From: Roseateles asaccharophilus
GTDB lineage: Bacteria; Pseudomonadota; Gammaproteobacteria; Burkholderiales; Burkholderiaceae_C
DNA length: 64,000 nucleotides
Direction: 5' to 3'
Assembly (NCBI RefSeq): GCF_004362405.1
Contig: NZ_SNXE01000010.1
Location: 1 to 64,000, forward strand
A program made the position numbers and the translations under genes. Positions 30,162 through 42,319 of this stretch are shown here, one piece after another. Under the pieces are notes generated by a model. It ran no database searches. It was not told the origin of the DNA and saw nothing but the letters and a program-made list of their open reading frames with translations. Each line of letters starts with the position of its first letter. The stretch's first letter is position 1.

Positions 30162-31709
30162 TCAGCCGTAGACGCTCAGGGGGCTGTGGGCAAGGGCCAC
30201 GCGCGCGACCGCGCCCTCGTTGACCAGGGCCGTGGCTGCCTCGATATCGGGCGCCAGATAGTGGTCGCTGGGCATGGCACGGCAGCGCTGGCGGATCAGG
30301 GCATGCGTCTGCTCCAGCGCCTGCGAGCTTTGCAGCGGGCGCAGGAACTCGATGCCCTGGGCGGCCGCCAGCAGCTCGATGCCGATGATGTGGGCCGTGT
30401 TGTCCAGCATCTGGGCCAGACGGCGCGCGCCGAAGGTGGCCATGGACACATGGTCCTCCTGGTTGGCGCTGGTGGGCAGGCTGTCCACGCTGGCCGGGTG
30501 GGCCAGGCTCTTGTTCTCGCTGGCCAGGGCCGCGGCGGTCACGTGGGCGATCATGAAGCCCGAGTTGAGGCCGGCGTTCTCGGTCAGGAAGGGCGGCAGG
30601 CGGGAGACGCCGGCGTCGATCAGCATGGCGATGCGGCGCTCGGCAATCGCGCCCACCTCGGCCACGGCGCAGGCCAGGGCGTCGGCGGCCAGGGCCACGG
30701 GTTCGGCATGGAAGTTGCCACCGCTGACCATGGCGCTGCTGCCGTCTTCGTTGGCAAAGACCAGGGGGTTGTCGGTCACGGCATTGGCCTCACGCAGCAG
30801 CACATCGCGCACATAGCGGGCCTGATCCAGGCAGGCGCCCATGACCTGGGGCTGGCAGCGCAGGCAGTAGGGGTCCTGCACCCGCTCATCGCCTTCCTGG
30901 TGGGAGGCGCGGATGGCGCTGCCCACCAGCAGCTGGCGGTAGGCGGCGGCGGCCTCGATCTGGCCCGGCTGGCCGCGCACCGCATGGATGCGGGGGTCGA
31001 AGGGGCCGTCGCTGCCGCGGGCGGCATCCAGGCTCAGCGCGCCCGACACCACGGCCGAGGCGTAGACGGTCTCGAAGCGCAGCAGGGCATCCAGGGCCAG
31101 GGCGGTGCTGGTCTGGGTGCCGTTGATCAGGGCCAGGCCTTCCTTGGCCTGCAGGCTCAGCGGGGTGATGCCCGCGGCCTGCAGCACCGGCAGGGCGGGG
31201 CGGCGCTGACCGTCCACCAGCATTTCGCCTTCGCCCATCAGAGCCAGGGTCATGTGGGACAGCGGCGCCAGATCGCCCGAGGCGCCCACCGAGCCCTGGC
31301 TGGGGATGTAGGGAACCAGGCCCTTGTTGAAGGCATCCAGAATGCAGCGCACCACGTCCAGGCGCACACCCGAATGGCCGCGGGCCAGGGAGGCGGCCTT
31401 GGTGGCCAGCATCAGGCGCACCACACCGGGGGCCATGGGCGCGCCCACACCCACGCTGTGCGAGCGGATCAGATTGAACTGCAGGGTGGCCAGCTCTTCC
31501 TTGCTGATGCGCTTGGAGGCCAGCTTGCCAAAACCGGTGTTCACGCCGTAGACGGCGGCGTCGCCGGCCGCATGGGCCTGGACGATGGCGGCCGAGCGCT
31601 CGATGGTGGCCACGGCCTGGGCGTCCAGGCTCAGCTGCACGCCGCCCTGGCGGATCTGGCGCAGCTGTTCCAGCGTCAGGGCACCGGGGGTGAGGGTGAT
31701 CATCGTCAT
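30162..31709 (-). CDS. hutH: Histidine ammonia-lyase
   Basis: First step of histidine breakdown: histidine to trans-urocanate plus ammonia. The 515-aa enzyme contains Ala143-Ser144-Gly145 in [14 protein letters not shown], which cyclises to the MIO electrophile. The N-terminal [24 protein letters not shown] and the late [14 protein letters not shown] are also diagnostic. It is four bases downstream of the hutU stop and co-transcribed with it, divergently from hutCDIGF. Repression by HutC is expected. Confidence 0.97.
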   Translation of the reverse strand: MTMITLTPGALTLEQLRQIRQGGVQLSLDAQAVATIERSAAIVQAHAAGDAAVYGVNTGFGKLASKRISKEELATLQFNLIRSHSVGVGAPMAPGVVRLMLATKAASLARGHSGVRLDVVRCILDAFNKGLVPYIPSQGSVGASGDLAPLSHMTLALMGEGEMLVDGQRRPALPVLQAAGITPLSLQAKEGLALINGTQTSTALALDALLRFETVYASAVVSGALSLDAARGSDGPFDPRIHAVRGQPGQIEAAAAYRQLLVGSAIRASHQEGDERVQDPYCLRCQPQVMGACLDQARYVRDVLLREANAVTDNPLVFANEDGSSAMVSGGNFHAEPVALAADALACAVAEVGAIAERRIAMLIDAGVSRLPPFLTENAGLNSGFMIAHVTAAALASENKSLAHPASVDSLPTSANQEDHVSMATFGARRLAQMLDNTAHIIGIELLAAAQGIEFLRPLQSSQALEQTHALIRQRCRAMPSDHYLAPDIEAATALVNEGAVARVALAHSPLSVYG

Positions 31710-31713
31710 GGGG

Positions 31714-33396
<1,683 letters not shown>

Positions 33397-33427
33397 GCGG
33401 TTCTCCGGAGCGTAGGGAATGCGCGGA

Positions 33428-33463
33428 ACTCTAGTTGTCTATACAAGTAAAGTCAACTACCAT
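33428..33463. promoter_or_regulatory. Overlapping divergent hut promoters with HutC-type operator
   Basis: The imperfect palindrome TTGTCTATACAA (33435-33446) contains TGTCTATACA, one mismatch from the TGTANNTACA motif of HutC sites. On the minus strand TTGACT (33456-33451), a 17-base spacer and TAGAGT (33433-33428) form a hutUH promoter whose spacer is the palindrome. On the plus strand TTGTCT (33435), 17 bases and TACCAT (33458-33463) could serve hutC. Confidence 0.65.
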
Positions 33464-33470
33464 CCGCGGC

Positions 33471-34202
33471 ATGGCGACCATGGCACGCAAGACACCCTCA
33501 GGACCCGAGCCGCAGTACCTCAAGGTCAAGAACCATCTGCGCGACGGCATCGCCAGCGGTCGCTGGGTGCCGGGCGATCTGCTGCCCTCCGAAGCCGAGC
33601 TGGGCGCCGCTTTCGAGCTCAGTCGCATGACGGTCAACCGCGCCCTGCGCGAGCTGACGCAGGAGGGCATGATCGAGCGGGTGCAAGGCGTGGGCAGCTT
33701 TGTGGCCCAGCTGCACCGTATCTCCTCCACGCTCACGGTGCGCGATGTGCACGAGGAGATCGCCGCGCGCGGTCACCGGCACGAGGCGCGCTTGCACTCT
33801 CTGGCCAAGATCAAGGCCACGGCCGAGCAGGCGGCCGAGTTCGGCCTCAAGGCCGGAGCGCCGCTGTTCCACAGCGTCATCGTGCACTTCGAGAACGGTG
33901 TCGCCATCCAGTGCGAGGACCGGCTGGTCAATCCGGCCTGCGCGCCCGACTATCTGGCGCAGGACTTTGCCCAGGTCACGCCCACGCACTATCTGCTGCA
34001 AGTGGCTCCGCTGTCGGAAGCGCGCTATACCATCGAGGCGACATTGCCGGCCGGGTTGGAGGCCAAGCTCCTGGGCATTGCCCGGCGGGATCCCTGCCTG
34101 GTTGTGCGGCGCCTGACGTTCAGCCGCGGTGTCGCGGTCACCTCGGTGCGGCTGACCCACCCCGGGTCACGCTATCTTCTCGAAGGAGGGTTTCAGGCAT
34201 GA
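33471..34202 (+). CDS. hutC: Histidine utilisation repressor, GntR/HutC family
   Basis: A dimeric repressor that releases DNA on binding urocanate. The N-terminal winged helix has YLKVKNHLRDGIASGRWVPGDLLPSE and SRMTVNRALRELTQEGMIERVQGVGSFV; the C-terminal UTRA domain follows (HRHEARLHSL to YLLEGGFQA). It has 243 aa with ATG 33471 as start; ATG 33480 is also possible. The plus-strand -10 candidate ends seven bases before the ATG, so the message may be leaderless. It overlaps hutD (ATGA) and heads the hutCDIGF operon, so it probably controls both divergent units and itself. Confidence 0.95.
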   Translation: MATMARKTPSGPEPQYLKVKNHLRDGIASGRWVPGDLLPSEAELGAAFELSRMTVNRALRELTQEGMIERVQGVGSFVAQLHRISSTLTVRDVHEEIAARGHRHEARLHSLAKIKATAEQAAEFGLKAGAPLFHSVIVHFENGVAIQCEDRLVNPACAPDYLAQDFAQVTPTHYLLQVAPLSEARYTIEATLPAGLEAKLLGIARRDPCLVVRRLTFSRGVAVTSVRLTHPGSRYLLEGGFQA

Positions 34203-34741
34203 GCTGGAGCATCATCTCGGCGGACCAGGTGGCGCCGCAGCGCTGGAAGAACAATGGCGGCTGGACCCGCGAGCTGCTGGCCTGGCCGCACCCGGCGCAG
34301 TGGACCCTGCGCATCAGCGTGGCGGACATCGAGGCCGACGGCCCTTTCTCGGCCTTCGAGGGGGTGCAGCGCTGGTTCGCGGTGCTCTCGGGGCATGGCG
34401 TGCGGCTCTACGACTACGAGCTGCATCCCGGCAGCGAGATCCTCAGCTTCGACGGCGCCCTGGCGCCCGACTGCGAGCTGGTGGACGGCCCCACGCGCGA
34501 CTTCAATCTGATGCATCGCCGCGGCCAGGGCCGGATGCGGGTGCAGGTGGCCGATGAGCCCTTGGCGCCGCCCCTGGGCCAGTGGCTGGGCCTGTTCAGC
34601 GCCGCGGGCGGCACCCTGGTGCATGGCGGGCGCCGCATGCCGCTGGCGCCGCTGAGTCTGGCCTGGTGTGAGCAGCCGGCGGCCCAGCCCCTGAGCTTTG
34701 AAGGGCAGGGCAGTGCCTGGTGGATGAGCTGGAGCGAATGA
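34199..34741 (+). CDS. hutD: HutD family protein
   Basis: A cupin-fold protein (180 aa) found in many hut operons. In Pseudomonas it is reported to limit excessive hut expression, perhaps by binding N-formylglutamate or urocanate. Visible family marks are [35 protein letters not shown] and [21 protein letters not shown] 34199 overlaps the hutC stop and is preceded by AGGAGG. It is eight bases upstream of hutI. Confidence 0.92.
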   Translation: MSWSIISADQVAPQRWKNNGGWTRELLAWPHPAQWTLRISVADIEADGPFSAFEGVQRWFAVLSGHGVRLYDYELHPGSEILSFDGALAPDCELVDGPTRDFNLMHRRGQGRMRVQVADEPLAPPLGQWLGLFSAAGGTLVHGGRRMPLAPLSLAWCEQPAAQPLSFEGQGSAWWMSWSE

Positions 34742-34748
34742 GGACCGT

Positions 34749-35954
34749 ATGACGGGTACGACGGACAAGACCTTGTGGCGCGGCGCGCGCCTGGCCACCC
34801 TGGACGGCGCCCAGCCCTGGGGCTGGGTCGAGCGGGGCGCCCTGATCACCGAGGGCGAGCACATCGCCTGGGTGGGCCCGGAAGCTGAGTTGCCCGCGGG
34901 CTTGGCGCCGGCCATCGAGCATGATCTGGGCGGCGCGGTCCTGACGCCGGGCTTGATCGACTCCCACACCCATCTGGTCTACGGCGGCCGGCGTGCGCGC
35001 GAGTTCGAGCTGCGCCTGCAGGGTGCCAGCTATGAAGAGATCGCCCGGGCCGGTGGCGGCATCCGCTCCACCGTGGCCGCCACCCGCGCGGCCGATGCGG
35101 CCAGCCTGCAAGCCCAGGCCCAGCGCCGTCTGGACACGCTGATCGGCGAGGGCGTGACCACCGTCGAGGTGAAGTCCGGCTATGGCCTGGACCTGGAGAG
35201 CGAGGCCCGCTGCCTGCGCGCCGCCCGCGCCCTGCAGGGCGCCCAGCTGCGTACCAGCTATCTGGGCGCCCATGCCCTGCCGCCCGAGTTCCAGGGCCGG
35301 CAGGACGAGTATGTGGACGCCGTCTGCGCCTGGATGCCCCAGCTGCAGCGCGAAGGCCTGATCGATGCGGTGGATGCCTTCTGCGAGGGCATAGGCTTCA
35401 CGCCCGCCCAGACCCGGCGCGTGTTCGAGGCGGCCCGGACCCTGGGCCTGCCGGTCAAGCTGCATGCCGAGCAGCTCTCCGACCAGGGCGGCACCCAACT
35501 GGCCTGCGAGTTCGGGGCCCTGTCCTGCGACCATCTGGAGTACCTGAGCCCCGAGGGCGTGCAGGCCCTGGCCGCCAGTGGCACGGTGGCCACCCTGCTG
35601 CCCGGCGCCTACTACTTTCTGCGCGAAACCAAGCTGCCGCCGGTGGCGGCCCTGCGCGAGGCCGGCGTGCCCATCGCCATCTCCACCGACCACAACCCCG
35701 GCACCTCGCCCACGCTCTCCCTACTGCTGATGCTGAACATGGCCTGCACCCTGTTCCGGCTCACCCCCGAGGAGGCCCTGCGCGGCGTGACCCAGCATGC
35801 GGCACGCGCCCTGGGCCTGGCCGACCGTGGCCGCCTGGCGCCGGGCCTGCGCGCCGATTTCTGCGTCTGGGATGTGGAGCATCCCAACGAACTCTCCTAC
35901 TACTTCGGCCGCAACCCGCTGCGTCAGCGCGTGTGGGGCGGCAAGCTGAGCTGA
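34749..35954 (+). CDS. hutI: Imidazolonepropionase
   Basis: Third step: hydrolysis of imidazolonepropionate to N-formimidoyl-L-glutamate by a metal-dependent amidohydrolase. At 401 aa it has the family length. Metal-binding and catalytic stretches are [11 protein letters not shown] (HxH), [30 protein letters not shown] and [19 protein letters not shown] stands just upstream of the ATG. It lies inside the hutCDIGF operon and is followed by hutG after two bases. Confidence 0.97.
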   Translation: MTGTTDKTLWRGARLATLDGAQPWGWVERGALITEGEHIAWVGPEAELPAGLAPAIEHDLGGAVLTPGLIDSHTHLVYGGRRAREFELRLQGASYEEIARAGGGIRSTVAATRAADAASLQAQAQRRLDTLIGEGVTTVEVKSGYGLDLESEARCLRAARALQGAQLRTSYLGAHALPPEFQGRQDEYVDAVCAWMPQLQREGLIDAVDAFCEGIGFTPAQTRRVFEAARTLGLPVKLHAEQLSDQGGTQLACEFGALSCDHLEYLSPEGVQALAASGTVATLLPGAYYFLRETKLPPVAALREAGVPIAISTDHNPGTSPTLSLLLMLNMACTLFRLTPEEALRGVTQHAARALGLADRGRLAPGLRADFCVWDVEHPNELSYYFGRNPLRQRVWGGKLS

Positions 35955-35956
35955 GC

Positions 35957-36763
35957 ATGAGCACTGAATCCGTGTACACCCTGCGCCCCGGCAGCAGCCC
36001 GCTGCTGATCAGCATGCCCCATGTGGGCAGCGAGATTCCCGCCGATCAGCAAGCGCGCTACCAGGCGCGCGCCCTGCAGAGCGAAGACACCGACTGGCAT
36101 CTGGAGCGCCTGTACGGCGAGATCGCCGCCGAGCTGGGTGCCAGCCTGATCGTGCCGCGCTACTCGCGCTATCTGATCGATCTGAACCGCCCACCGGAGG
36201 ACACGCCCATGTACCCGGGTGCCTCCAATACCGAGCTCTGCCCCACCCGTTTCTTCAGCGGCGAGCCGCTGTACCGGGAGGGTCAGGCGCCCGACGCGGC
36301 CGAGAAGCTGCGCCGCCGCGAAGCCTACTGGCGTCCCTACCACGAGGCGCTGCAGGGTGAGCTGGACCGGCTCAAGGCCGAGCACGGCTATGCGCTGCTC
36401 TTCGATGCGCACAGCATCAAGTCGGAGCTGCCCTGGCTCTTCGAGGGCAAGCTCTGGGACCTGAACCTGGGCACGGCCGATGGCCGCAGCTGCGATGCCG
36501 CCATCACCCAGCGCCTGGGCGAGGTGCTGGCGGCGCAGAGCGGCTACAGCCAGGTGGTGAACGGGCGCTTCAAGGGCGGTCACATCACCCGCCATTATGG
36601 CCAGCCGGCGCTGGGCCAGCACGCGGTGCAGCTGGAGATGTGCTGGAGCTGCTATATGCAGGAGGACGGCAGCTTTGCCTATGACGAGGCCCGCGCCGCC
36701 CAGGTGCAGCCCCTGCTCAGGCAGCTGCTGCAGGCCCTGCTGGCCTGGAGGCCGGCGGCATGA
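35957..36763 (+). CDS. hutG: N-formylglutamate deformylase
   Basis: Last step of the five-step route: N-formylglutamate to glutamate plus formate. This 268-aa protein belongs to the N-formylglutamate amidohydrolase family, not to the arginase-like formiminoglutamase. Visible marks are LLISMPHVGSEIP, YLIDLNRPPEDTPMYPG, LLFDAHSIKSELPWLFEG, FKGGHITRHYG and QLEMCWSCYM. A longer frame starts at 35933 inside hutI; ATG 35957 is the sensible start. The stop overlaps the hutF start (ATGA). Confidence 0.96.
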   Translation: MSTESVYTLRPGSSPLLISMPHVGSEIPADQQARYQARALQSEDTDWHLERLYGEIAAELGASLIVPRYSRYLIDLNRPPEDTPMYPGASNTELCPTRFFSGEPLYREGQAPDAAEKLRRREAYWRPYHEALQGELDRLKAEHGYALLFDAHSIKSELPWLFEGKLWDLNLGTADGRSCDAAITQRLGEVLAAQSGYSQVVNGRFKGGHITRHYGQPALGQHAVQLEMCWSCYMQEDGSFAYDEARAAQVQPLLRQLLQALLAWRPAA

Positions 36764-38160
36764 GCGGCGGTACGCCACAAGCTTTCTGGGCGCCTCTGGC
36801 CTGGCTGGACGGGGGCTGGCAGAGCCAGGTGTTGATGGAGCTGGACGGGCGTGGCCACTGGACCCGCTTCAGCGCCGCCCAGGCGGCGCCCGCTGGCGTC
36901 CGGGTGCTCGACGGCCCGGTGATCCCCAGCCTGGTCAATGCCCACAGCCATGCCTTCCAGCGCGCCTTTGCCGGCTTGTCCGAGCGGCGCGAGAGCGCCA
37001 GCGACGATTTCTGGTCTTGGCGCGAGCGCATGTATGGCGTGGCCCTGCGCATCACGCCCGCCCAGCTCAAGGCCGTGGCGCGCCAGCTCTATGCCGAGTT
37101 GCTGGCCGGCGGCTACACCCAGGTCTGCGAGTTTCACTACCTGCACCATGCCGAGGACGGCAGCGCCTACCCAGGAGACGGCCTGGCCATGAGCTGGGCC
37201 CTGGCCGAGGCGGCGCAGGAGGTGGGCATAGGCCTGACCCTGCTGCCCGTGCTCTATGCCCATGCCGGCTTTGCCCAGCCCGCCCTGCGCCCCGATCAGC
37301 GCCGCTTTGCCACCGATGCCGACTGGGTCTGGAACGCCTGCCAGCGCATCAATGCCGCGGGCCTGCCCTTGGTGAATGCTGGCGTGGCCCTGCACTCCCT
37401 GCGCGCCGCCCATGCGGCCGACATCCAGGCCCTGCAGCGCCTGGTGGGCGAGGCGCCCGTGCCCATCCACATCCATATCAGCGAACAGCAGGCCGAGGTG
37501 CGCGACTGCCTGGCCAGCACCGGCCAGCGGCCCATGGCGCATCTGTGCAGCCAGTTCAGTCCCGACGCGCGTTGGCACTTGGTTCATGCCACCCACAGCA
37601 CGGCGGATGAGATCCAGGCCGTGGCCGCCAGCGGCGCCAGTGTGGTGATCTGCCCCGGCACCGAGGCCAATCTGGGTGACGGTCTGTGCGATCTGCCGGG
37701 CTGGCTGGCCGCCGAGGTGCCGCTGAGCCTGGGCTCGGACAGCCAGGTCACGCGCGGCTGGGTGGAAGAGCTGCGCTGGCTGGAGTACGGTCAGCGCCTG
37801 GGCCTGCAGCAGCGCAATGTGGGCGCCGAGCCGGGGCGCCAGCCCGCCACGGCGGCGCGCCTGTTTGAGCGCATGCTGCAGGGCAGCGCCGCGCCTGCCG
37901 GTCTGCCCAGCTGGGGTCTGAAGCCCGGGGCCCGGGCTGACTTCCTGGTGCTGGACGCCCAGTCGGACGGTTTGCTGGGCCTGCCCGCCGGCCATTTGCT
38001 GGACGGCTTGGTGTTTGCCAGCGCAGGGAGTGCCCTGTCCCAGGTTTGGGTGGCAGGGCGGCAAGGTCTGACCCTGCCGCGGACCGCCGCCGGTGCTGCT
38101 TCGGTGCGCTCGGCGTTTGAGGAGGCGATGTGGGCGCTCTGGCGTGACTTTACGGCCTAG
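36760..38160 (+). CDS. hutF: Formimidoylglutamate deiminase
   Basis: Fourth step: removes ammonia from formimidoylglutamate to give N-formylglutamate for HutG. An amidohydrolase of 466 aa with the metal site [18 protein letters not shown], then [11 protein letters not shown] (family-specific), [33 protein letters not shown] and [20 protein letters not shown]. Having both HutF and HutG shows that histidine is broken down via formylglutamate, releasing formate rather than formamide. Last gene of the operon. Confidence 0.97.
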   Translation: MSGGTPQAFWAPLAWLDGGWQSQVLMELDGRGHWTRFSAAQAAPAGVRVLDGPVIPSLVNAHSHAFQRAFAGLSERRESASDDFWSWRERMYGVALRITPAQLKAVARQLYAELLAGGYTQVCEFHYLHHAEDGSAYPGDGLAMSWALAEAAQEVGIGLTLLPVLYAHAGFAQPALRPDQRRFATDADWVWNACQRINAAGLPLVNAGVALHSLRAAHAADIQALQRLVGEAPVPIHIHISEQQAEVRDCLASTGQRPMAHLCSQFSPDARWHLVHATHSTADEIQAVAASGASVVICPGTEANLGDGLCDLPGWLAAEVPLSLGSDSQVTRGWVEELRWLEYGQRLGLQQRNVGAEPGRQPATAARLFERMLQGSAAPAGLPSWGLKPGARADFLVLDAQSDGLLGLPAGHLLDGLVFASAGSALSQVWVAGRQGLTLPRTAAGAASVRSAFEEAMWALWRDFTA

Positions 38161-38243
38161 CACTTGCGCCACGCGCTAGCGCTCCTGACCCGGCTTGGAT
38201 ATGCTGGACGGCACAACGTCGTTGGCATCGTCAGGAGGCTCAT

Positions 38244-39800
38244 ATGTTGGACCTGAGGCGTTTTACGATCAAAGCGCGCCTGTACCTGCTGGCAGCCGTC
38301 TCGGCGCTGGCCATCGTGATCATCGGAGGCGACGGCCTGTGGAGTCTGCACAAGGCCCAGGTCAACTTCGAGCACTTTGCCGAGAACGATATGGAGGCGC
38401 TCAAGCAGCTCTCCCATGTGCGGGCGGGTGTCGGCAATCTGCGGCGCTACGAGAAGGATCTGCTGATCAATCTGGCGGATGCCAAGCTGGTGGAGCGCTA
38501 CAAGAAGGACTGGGACGGCACCTTCGCCAAGGTCAGTGAGGGCCTTCAGTCCATCGCCAAGCTTGATGTGGCACCCGAGATCCGTAAGGTGCCGGAGCAG
38601 ATGCTGCAGTCCCTGCAGTCCTACAAGAGCGGCTTCGATGGCATCCACCAGCGCGTCGTCAAGGGTGAATTCAGCGACACCGCCAGCGCCAACCAGGCCA
38701 CCGAACCCATCAAGGGGCCGGTGCGGGAGCTGGACAAGCAGCTGGGCCAGGTCACCGAGCAGATCGACAAGCATGCCGAGGCCGAGGAGGCCCGACTGCG
38801 CGCCGAGGAGCGCAGCGCCCGAATCGCCCTGGGTTCTGTGGTGGTCATCGGCGTGCTCACCATTCTCAGCTTCACCTGGTTCAACCTGTCGTCCATTCTG
38901 CGGCCCCTGGAAGAGGCGGTCAGCACCGCCGAGCGCATTGCCGGACACGATCTCAGCGGTCGCGTGAGCGTGTCCGGACAGGATGAGACCGCCGCCGTGA
39001 TGCGCGGCGTTGCGGCCATGCAGGAGTCCCTGGTGAATGTGGTGACCGGTGTGAGGCAGTCCACCGACAGCATTGCCACGGCCTCGCGTGAGGTGGCCAT
39101 GGGCAGCCATGACCTGAGCCACCGCACCGAGCAGGCGGCCTCCAGTCTGGAGGAGACCGCCTCGGCCATGGAGCAGCTCACGGCCAGCGTGAATCACAAT
39201 GCCGACTCGGCCCAGCAGGCCAATCAGCTGGCGCAGGATGCGGCCGAGGTGGCGCGCCGCGGCGGTGCGGTGGTGGGGGAGGTGGTCAGCACCATGGACC
39301 GCATCAGCGCCTCGTCCGCCAAGATCAGCGACATCATCGCGGTGATCGACGGCATTGCCTTCCAGACCAATATCCTGGCCCTGAATGCCGCGGTGGAGGC
39401 GGCGCGGGCCGGTGAGCAGGGCCGCGGATTTGCCGTGGTGGCCGGCGAGGTGCGAACCCTGGCCCAGCGCAGTGCCGAGGCGGCCAAGGAGATCAAGGCA
39501 CTGATCACGGCCAGCGGCGAGAACGTGGACAACGGCGCCCAGCTGGTGCACAGGGCCGGCGAGACCATGAAGGAGATCATGGGCGCCATCGAGCGCGTGA
39601 GCAGCATCGTCTCCGAGATCAGCCACGCCACCGGCGAGCAGAGCACGGGCATCAACCAGATCGGTCAGGCCATCTCCAGCCTGGACGAGATGACGCAGCA
39701 GAACGCCGCCCTTGTCGAGCAGTCGGCCGCCGCCGCCCAGAGCCTGCAGCAGCAGGCCGAGGAGCTGGCGCGCACCGTGTCGGTCTTCAAGCTGGCCTGA
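38244..39800 (+). CDS. Methyl-accepting chemotaxis protein
   Basis: A transmembrane chemoreceptor (518 aa). Membrane segments lie at ~13-31 ([19 protein letters not shown]) and ~192-212 ([19 protein letters not shown]), with a periplasmic four-helix domain of about 160 residues between. A HAMP segment ([20 protein letters not shown]) and the signalling hairpin follow, with the conserved tip region [20 protein letters not shown] and [23 protein letters not shown]. The C-terminus [11 protein letters not shown] is usual for Burkholderiales receptors. AGGAGG precedes the ATG. No che genes are nearby, and the ligand is unknown. Confidence 0.95.
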   Translation: MLDLRRFTIKARLYLLAAVSALAIVIIGGDGLWSLHKAQVNFEHFAENDMEALKQLSHVRAGVGNLRRYEKDLLINLADAKLVERYKKDWDGTFAKVSEGLQSIAKLDVAPEIRKVPEQMLQSLQSYKSGFDGIHQRVVKGEFSDTASANQATEPIKGPVRELDKQLGQVTEQIDKHAEAEEARLRAEERSARIALGSVVVIGVLTILSFTWFNLSSILRPLEEAVSTAERIAGHDLSGRVSVSGQDETAAVMRGVAAMQESLVNVVTGVRQSTDSIATASREVAMGSHDLSHRTEQAASSLEETASAMEQLTASVNHNADSAQQANQLAQDAAEVARRGGAVVGEVVSTMDRISASSAKISDIIAVIDGIAFQTNILALNAAVEAARAGEQGRGFAVVAGEVRTLAQRSAEAAKEIKALITASGENVDNGAQLVHRAGETMKEIMGAIERVSSIVSEISHATGEQSTGINQIGQAISSLDEMTQQNAALVEQSAAAAQSLQQQAEELARTVSVFKLA

Positions 39801-39801
39801 G

Positions 39802-39823
39802 GCCGGGGCGCAGCCGCCCCGGC
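39802..39823. terminator. Hairpin between convergent chemoreceptor and S10 peptidase genes
   Basis: GCCGGGGCG pairs perfectly with CGCCCCGGC around CAGC, two bases after the chemoreceptor stop and just before the stop of the oppositely directed S10 gene. No U-run follows on either strand. It is probably a bidirectional terminator. Confidence 0.5.
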
Positions 39824-39830
39824 TGCGGGC

Positions 39831-41333
39831 TCAGTCGGGGCTGACGAAGCGCCGCAGCTCCGCCGCCATGCGCTCCAGCGAGGGGCGGTGGATGTACATC
39901 ATGTGGCCGGCCTCGAAATAGCTCACCTGGATCTGGCCCTGCAGCGGCTCGCGCAGGCCCAGATGGGCCAGGCTGTAGTCGCCCGCGGCATGCGGGGTGG
40001 CCAGGTCGTAGTAGCCGCTGGCCACATAGACGCGCATGGCCGGATTGGCCTGCAGGGCGCGGCGCAGGCTGTCGCCGGCGGCCAGGTATTTGTTCTCGTG
40101 GCCCTTCCAGGACCAGGTCTTCCACAGCGGCGCATGCAGCAGATAGGGCTGGTCGCTGGTCCAGCCCAGCTTGTCGCGCAGCACGCGGTTGATGCCGGCC
40201 GCATAGGCACCCACCAAATTGTTCATGCCGGCGTCTTCCTCGGGATGCTCGCCGGCATCGTCGCGGTCCAGGCCCAGGAAGCGGCTGTCCAGCCGGCCCA
40301 CGGTCTGGCCGCGCTGGCGCAGCAGCTCCTTGAAGAAACGGAACTCGGTGGGCCGCAGATCGCAGCGTAGCAGGTACTCGGCCGAGAGCCCGGTGAGCGC
40401 CGCCATGCGCTCGGCGATCTTCCGGCGCGCTGCGGCGCTCAGGCGCGAGCCCTGCATCAGGGCCAGCCAGTACTCGCCGTTGGCAAAGTCCTCGGCCTCC
40501 TTGATCAGGCGCTTGAGCGGCTTTTTCTGCTGGGCCGGGGCCAGGGCCTGGTGGTACCAGGCGGTGGCGGCATAGGTGGGCAGATAGAGCGGGTAGGGCA
40601 GCTCGTTGCCGGGGTCGAAGCTCAGGGTCTGGAAGTCCAGGGCCAGCGAGACCAGGACCAGGCCGTTGAGATGCACATCGTGCTTTTCCTGCAGATGGCG
40701 CGAGAGCCCGGCGGCGCGGGTGGTGCCATAGCTCTCGCCGATCAGGTACTTGGGGCTGGCCCAGCGGTTCCAGCGCGTCAGGTAGAGGCGGATGAACTCG
40801 CCCACCGCGTCCAGATCGCGCTGGTAGTCGTGGAACTCGGCCGACTTCTCGCCGGGCTGCATGCGCGAGTGGCCGGTGCCCACGGGGTCGATGAAGACCA
40901 GATCGGCCACCGCCAGCAGGCTCAAGGGGTTGTCTTCCAGGGCATAGGGCGGCGTGCCGCAATGCCCCATCTCGTCGCAGGCCACACGCTGCGGGCCCAG
41001 CAGGCCCAGATGCAGCCAGACGCTGGAGGAGCCCGGCCCGCCATTGAACACAAAGCACAGCGGGCGCTCGCCCGCTGCGCCGTCCTTGGCGGTGTAGGCA
41101 ATGAAGAAGACGCTGGCGCGGGTCTTCTCGCCCTGGTCCTTGCCGTCCTCCACGCTCAGCTCGCGCAGGGGCAGGGTGCCGCAGGTGGCCTGGTAGTCCA
41201 GGGTCTGGCGGCCCAGGCTCAGGCGATGCTCGGTGAGCACCAGGCGTTCCACCGGCGCCTCGCTCGCGGCGGCGGCGGTATTCTCTTTGCCCTGAGGGCT
41301 GGTGCTGGCTTGCGGGTCCTGGTGGCTGCTCAT
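39831..41333 (-). CDS. Serine carboxypeptidase-like S10 family peptidase
   Basis: An alpha/beta-hydrolase peptidase of 500 aa. The nucleophile lies in LIGESYGTTRAAGLS, the oxyanion region in FVFNGGPGSSSVWLHLG, and the catalytic His in YFEAGHMMYIHRPS. VFIDPVGTGHS is also conserved in S10 enzymes. The N-terminus (MSSHQDPQASTSPQGKEN) is polar, with no signal peptide, so the protein appears cytoplasmic, unlike most eukaryotic S10 enzymes. GGGGAGA precedes the ATG. It is monocistronic, divergent from the DUF429 gene. The substrate is unknown. Confidence 0.92.
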   Translation of the reverse strand: MSSHQDPQASTSPQGKENTAAAASEAPVERLVLTEHRLSLGRQTLDYQATCGTLPLRELSVEDGKDQGEKTRASVFFIAYTAKDGAAGERPLCFVFNGGPGSSSVWLHLGLLGPQRVACDEMGHCGTPPYALEDNPLSLLAVADLVFIDPVGTGHSRMQPGEKSAEFHDYQRDLDAVGEFIRLYLTRWNRWASPKYLIGESYGTTRAAGLSRHLQEKHDVHLNGLVLVSLALDFQTLSFDPGNELPYPLYLPTYAATAWYHQALAPAQQKKPLKRLIKEAEDFANGEYWLALMQGSRLSAAARRKIAERMAALTGLSAEYLLRCDLRPTEFRFFKELLRQRGQTVGRLDSRFLGLDRDDAGEHPEEDAGMNNLVGAYAAGINRVLRDKLGWTSDQPYLLHAPLWKTWSWKGHENKYLAAGDSLRRALQANPAMRVYVASGYYDLATPHAAGDYSLAHLGLREPLQGQIQVSYFEAGHMMYIHRPSLERMAAELRRFVSPD

Positions 41334-41359
41334 GCTGCGGTCTCCCCTAAAGTGCTGGC

Positions 41360-42223
41360 ATGCACTCTAGCCCCCCAAGGTCCCCCGCCGACCTGCTGTT
41401 GATCGGCATTGACTTCAGCAGCGCGCCCACCCGCCGCAAGCCCATCACCGCCGCCTTCGGGCGTCGCCGGGGCCAGGTCTTGCAGCTGGACCGCCTGGAG
41501 GCCCTGCCCAGCCTGGCGGAGTTCGAGGCCTTGCTGGCGCGCCCCGGCCCCTGGCTGGCGGGCTGCGACTTTCCCTTCGGCTTGCCGCGCGAGCTGGTCG
41601 AGACCCTGGACTGGCCGCGCGCGGACTGGGCCAGCCTGATCCGGCACTACGCCAGTCTGGACCGCGCCACGATCCGTGCGCAGTTCGCCGCCTTCTGTGC
41701 GGCCCGGCCGGCGGGCGCCAAGTTTGCCCACCGCGCCAGCGATGCCCCGGCCGGCGCCTCGCCCTCGATGAAATGGGTCAACCCGCCGGTGGCTTACATG
41801 CTGCATGCGGGCGCGCCCCGCCTGCTGGCTGCCGGCCTGAGCCTGCCGGGCCTGCAGGCCGGCGACCCGGCACGTGTGGCTCTGGAGGCCTACCCGGGCC
41901 TGCTGGCGCGCGAGCTGCTGGGGCGGCGCAGCTACAAGAGCGACGAGCTGGCCAAGCAGGACGAGGCGCGCCTGATCGCCCGCAAGGACCTGGTGGACGC
42001 CCTGGAGCAGGGCCGCAGCCGCCTGGGCCTGCGCCTCAAGCTCAGCCATGCCCAGCGCGAGGCCCTGGTGGACGATGCCCGCGGCGATCTGCTGGACGCC
42101 GTGCTCTGCCTGCTGCAGGCCGGCTGGGCCGCGGAACAGCCGGGCTATGGCCTGCCGCCGGCGCTCGATCCGGTGGAGGGATGGATCATCAGTGCCGAGT
42201 TCGAGGCGGGCTCCCGGGGCTGA
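41360..42223 (+). CDS. DUF429 family protein (predicted RNase H-like fold)
   Basis: A 287-aa protein of a family predicted to have an RNase H-like nuclease fold, with no firm function. Acidic positions typical of the fold are visible: Asp in LLIGIDFSSAPTRRKPITAA, Asp in WLAGCDFPFGLPREL, Glu in ALEAYPGLLARELLG, and Asp residues in DDARGDLLDAVLCLLQAG. KYKSDELAKQDEAR-like text (SYKSDELAKQDEARL) also matches the family. There is no ribosome-binding site; TAAAGT stands six bases before the ATG. It stands alone, divergent from the S10 gene. Confidence 0.85.
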   Translation: MHSSPPRSPADLLLIGIDFSSAPTRRKPITAAFGRRRGQVLQLDRLEALPSLAEFEALLARPGPWLAGCDFPFGLPRELVETLDWPRADWASLIRHYASLDRATIRAQFAAFCAARPAGAKFAHRASDAPAGASPSMKWVNPPVAYMLHAGAPRLLAAGLSLPGLQAGDPARVALEAYPGLLARELLGRRSYKSDELAKQDEARLIARKDLVDALEQGRSRLGLRLKLSHAQREALVDDARGDLLDAVLCLLQAGWAAEQPGYGLPPALDPVEGWIISAEFEAGSRG

Positions 42224-42241
42224 TACAAACGCGCACAAAGC

Positions 42242-42274
42242 CGGGCTCGCTGCGGCCAACGAACGGCGAGCCCG
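42242..42274 (+). terminator. Weak hairpin after the DUF429 gene
   Basis: CGGGCTCGC and GCGAGCCCG pair (9 bp) around a 15-base loop, 18 bases past the DUF429 stop. No U-run follows. Confidence 0.3.
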
Positions 42275-42319
42275 CGGCGTTGGAGACCGACCCATATCGG
42301 GTGGATGAGGGAGGACAAG

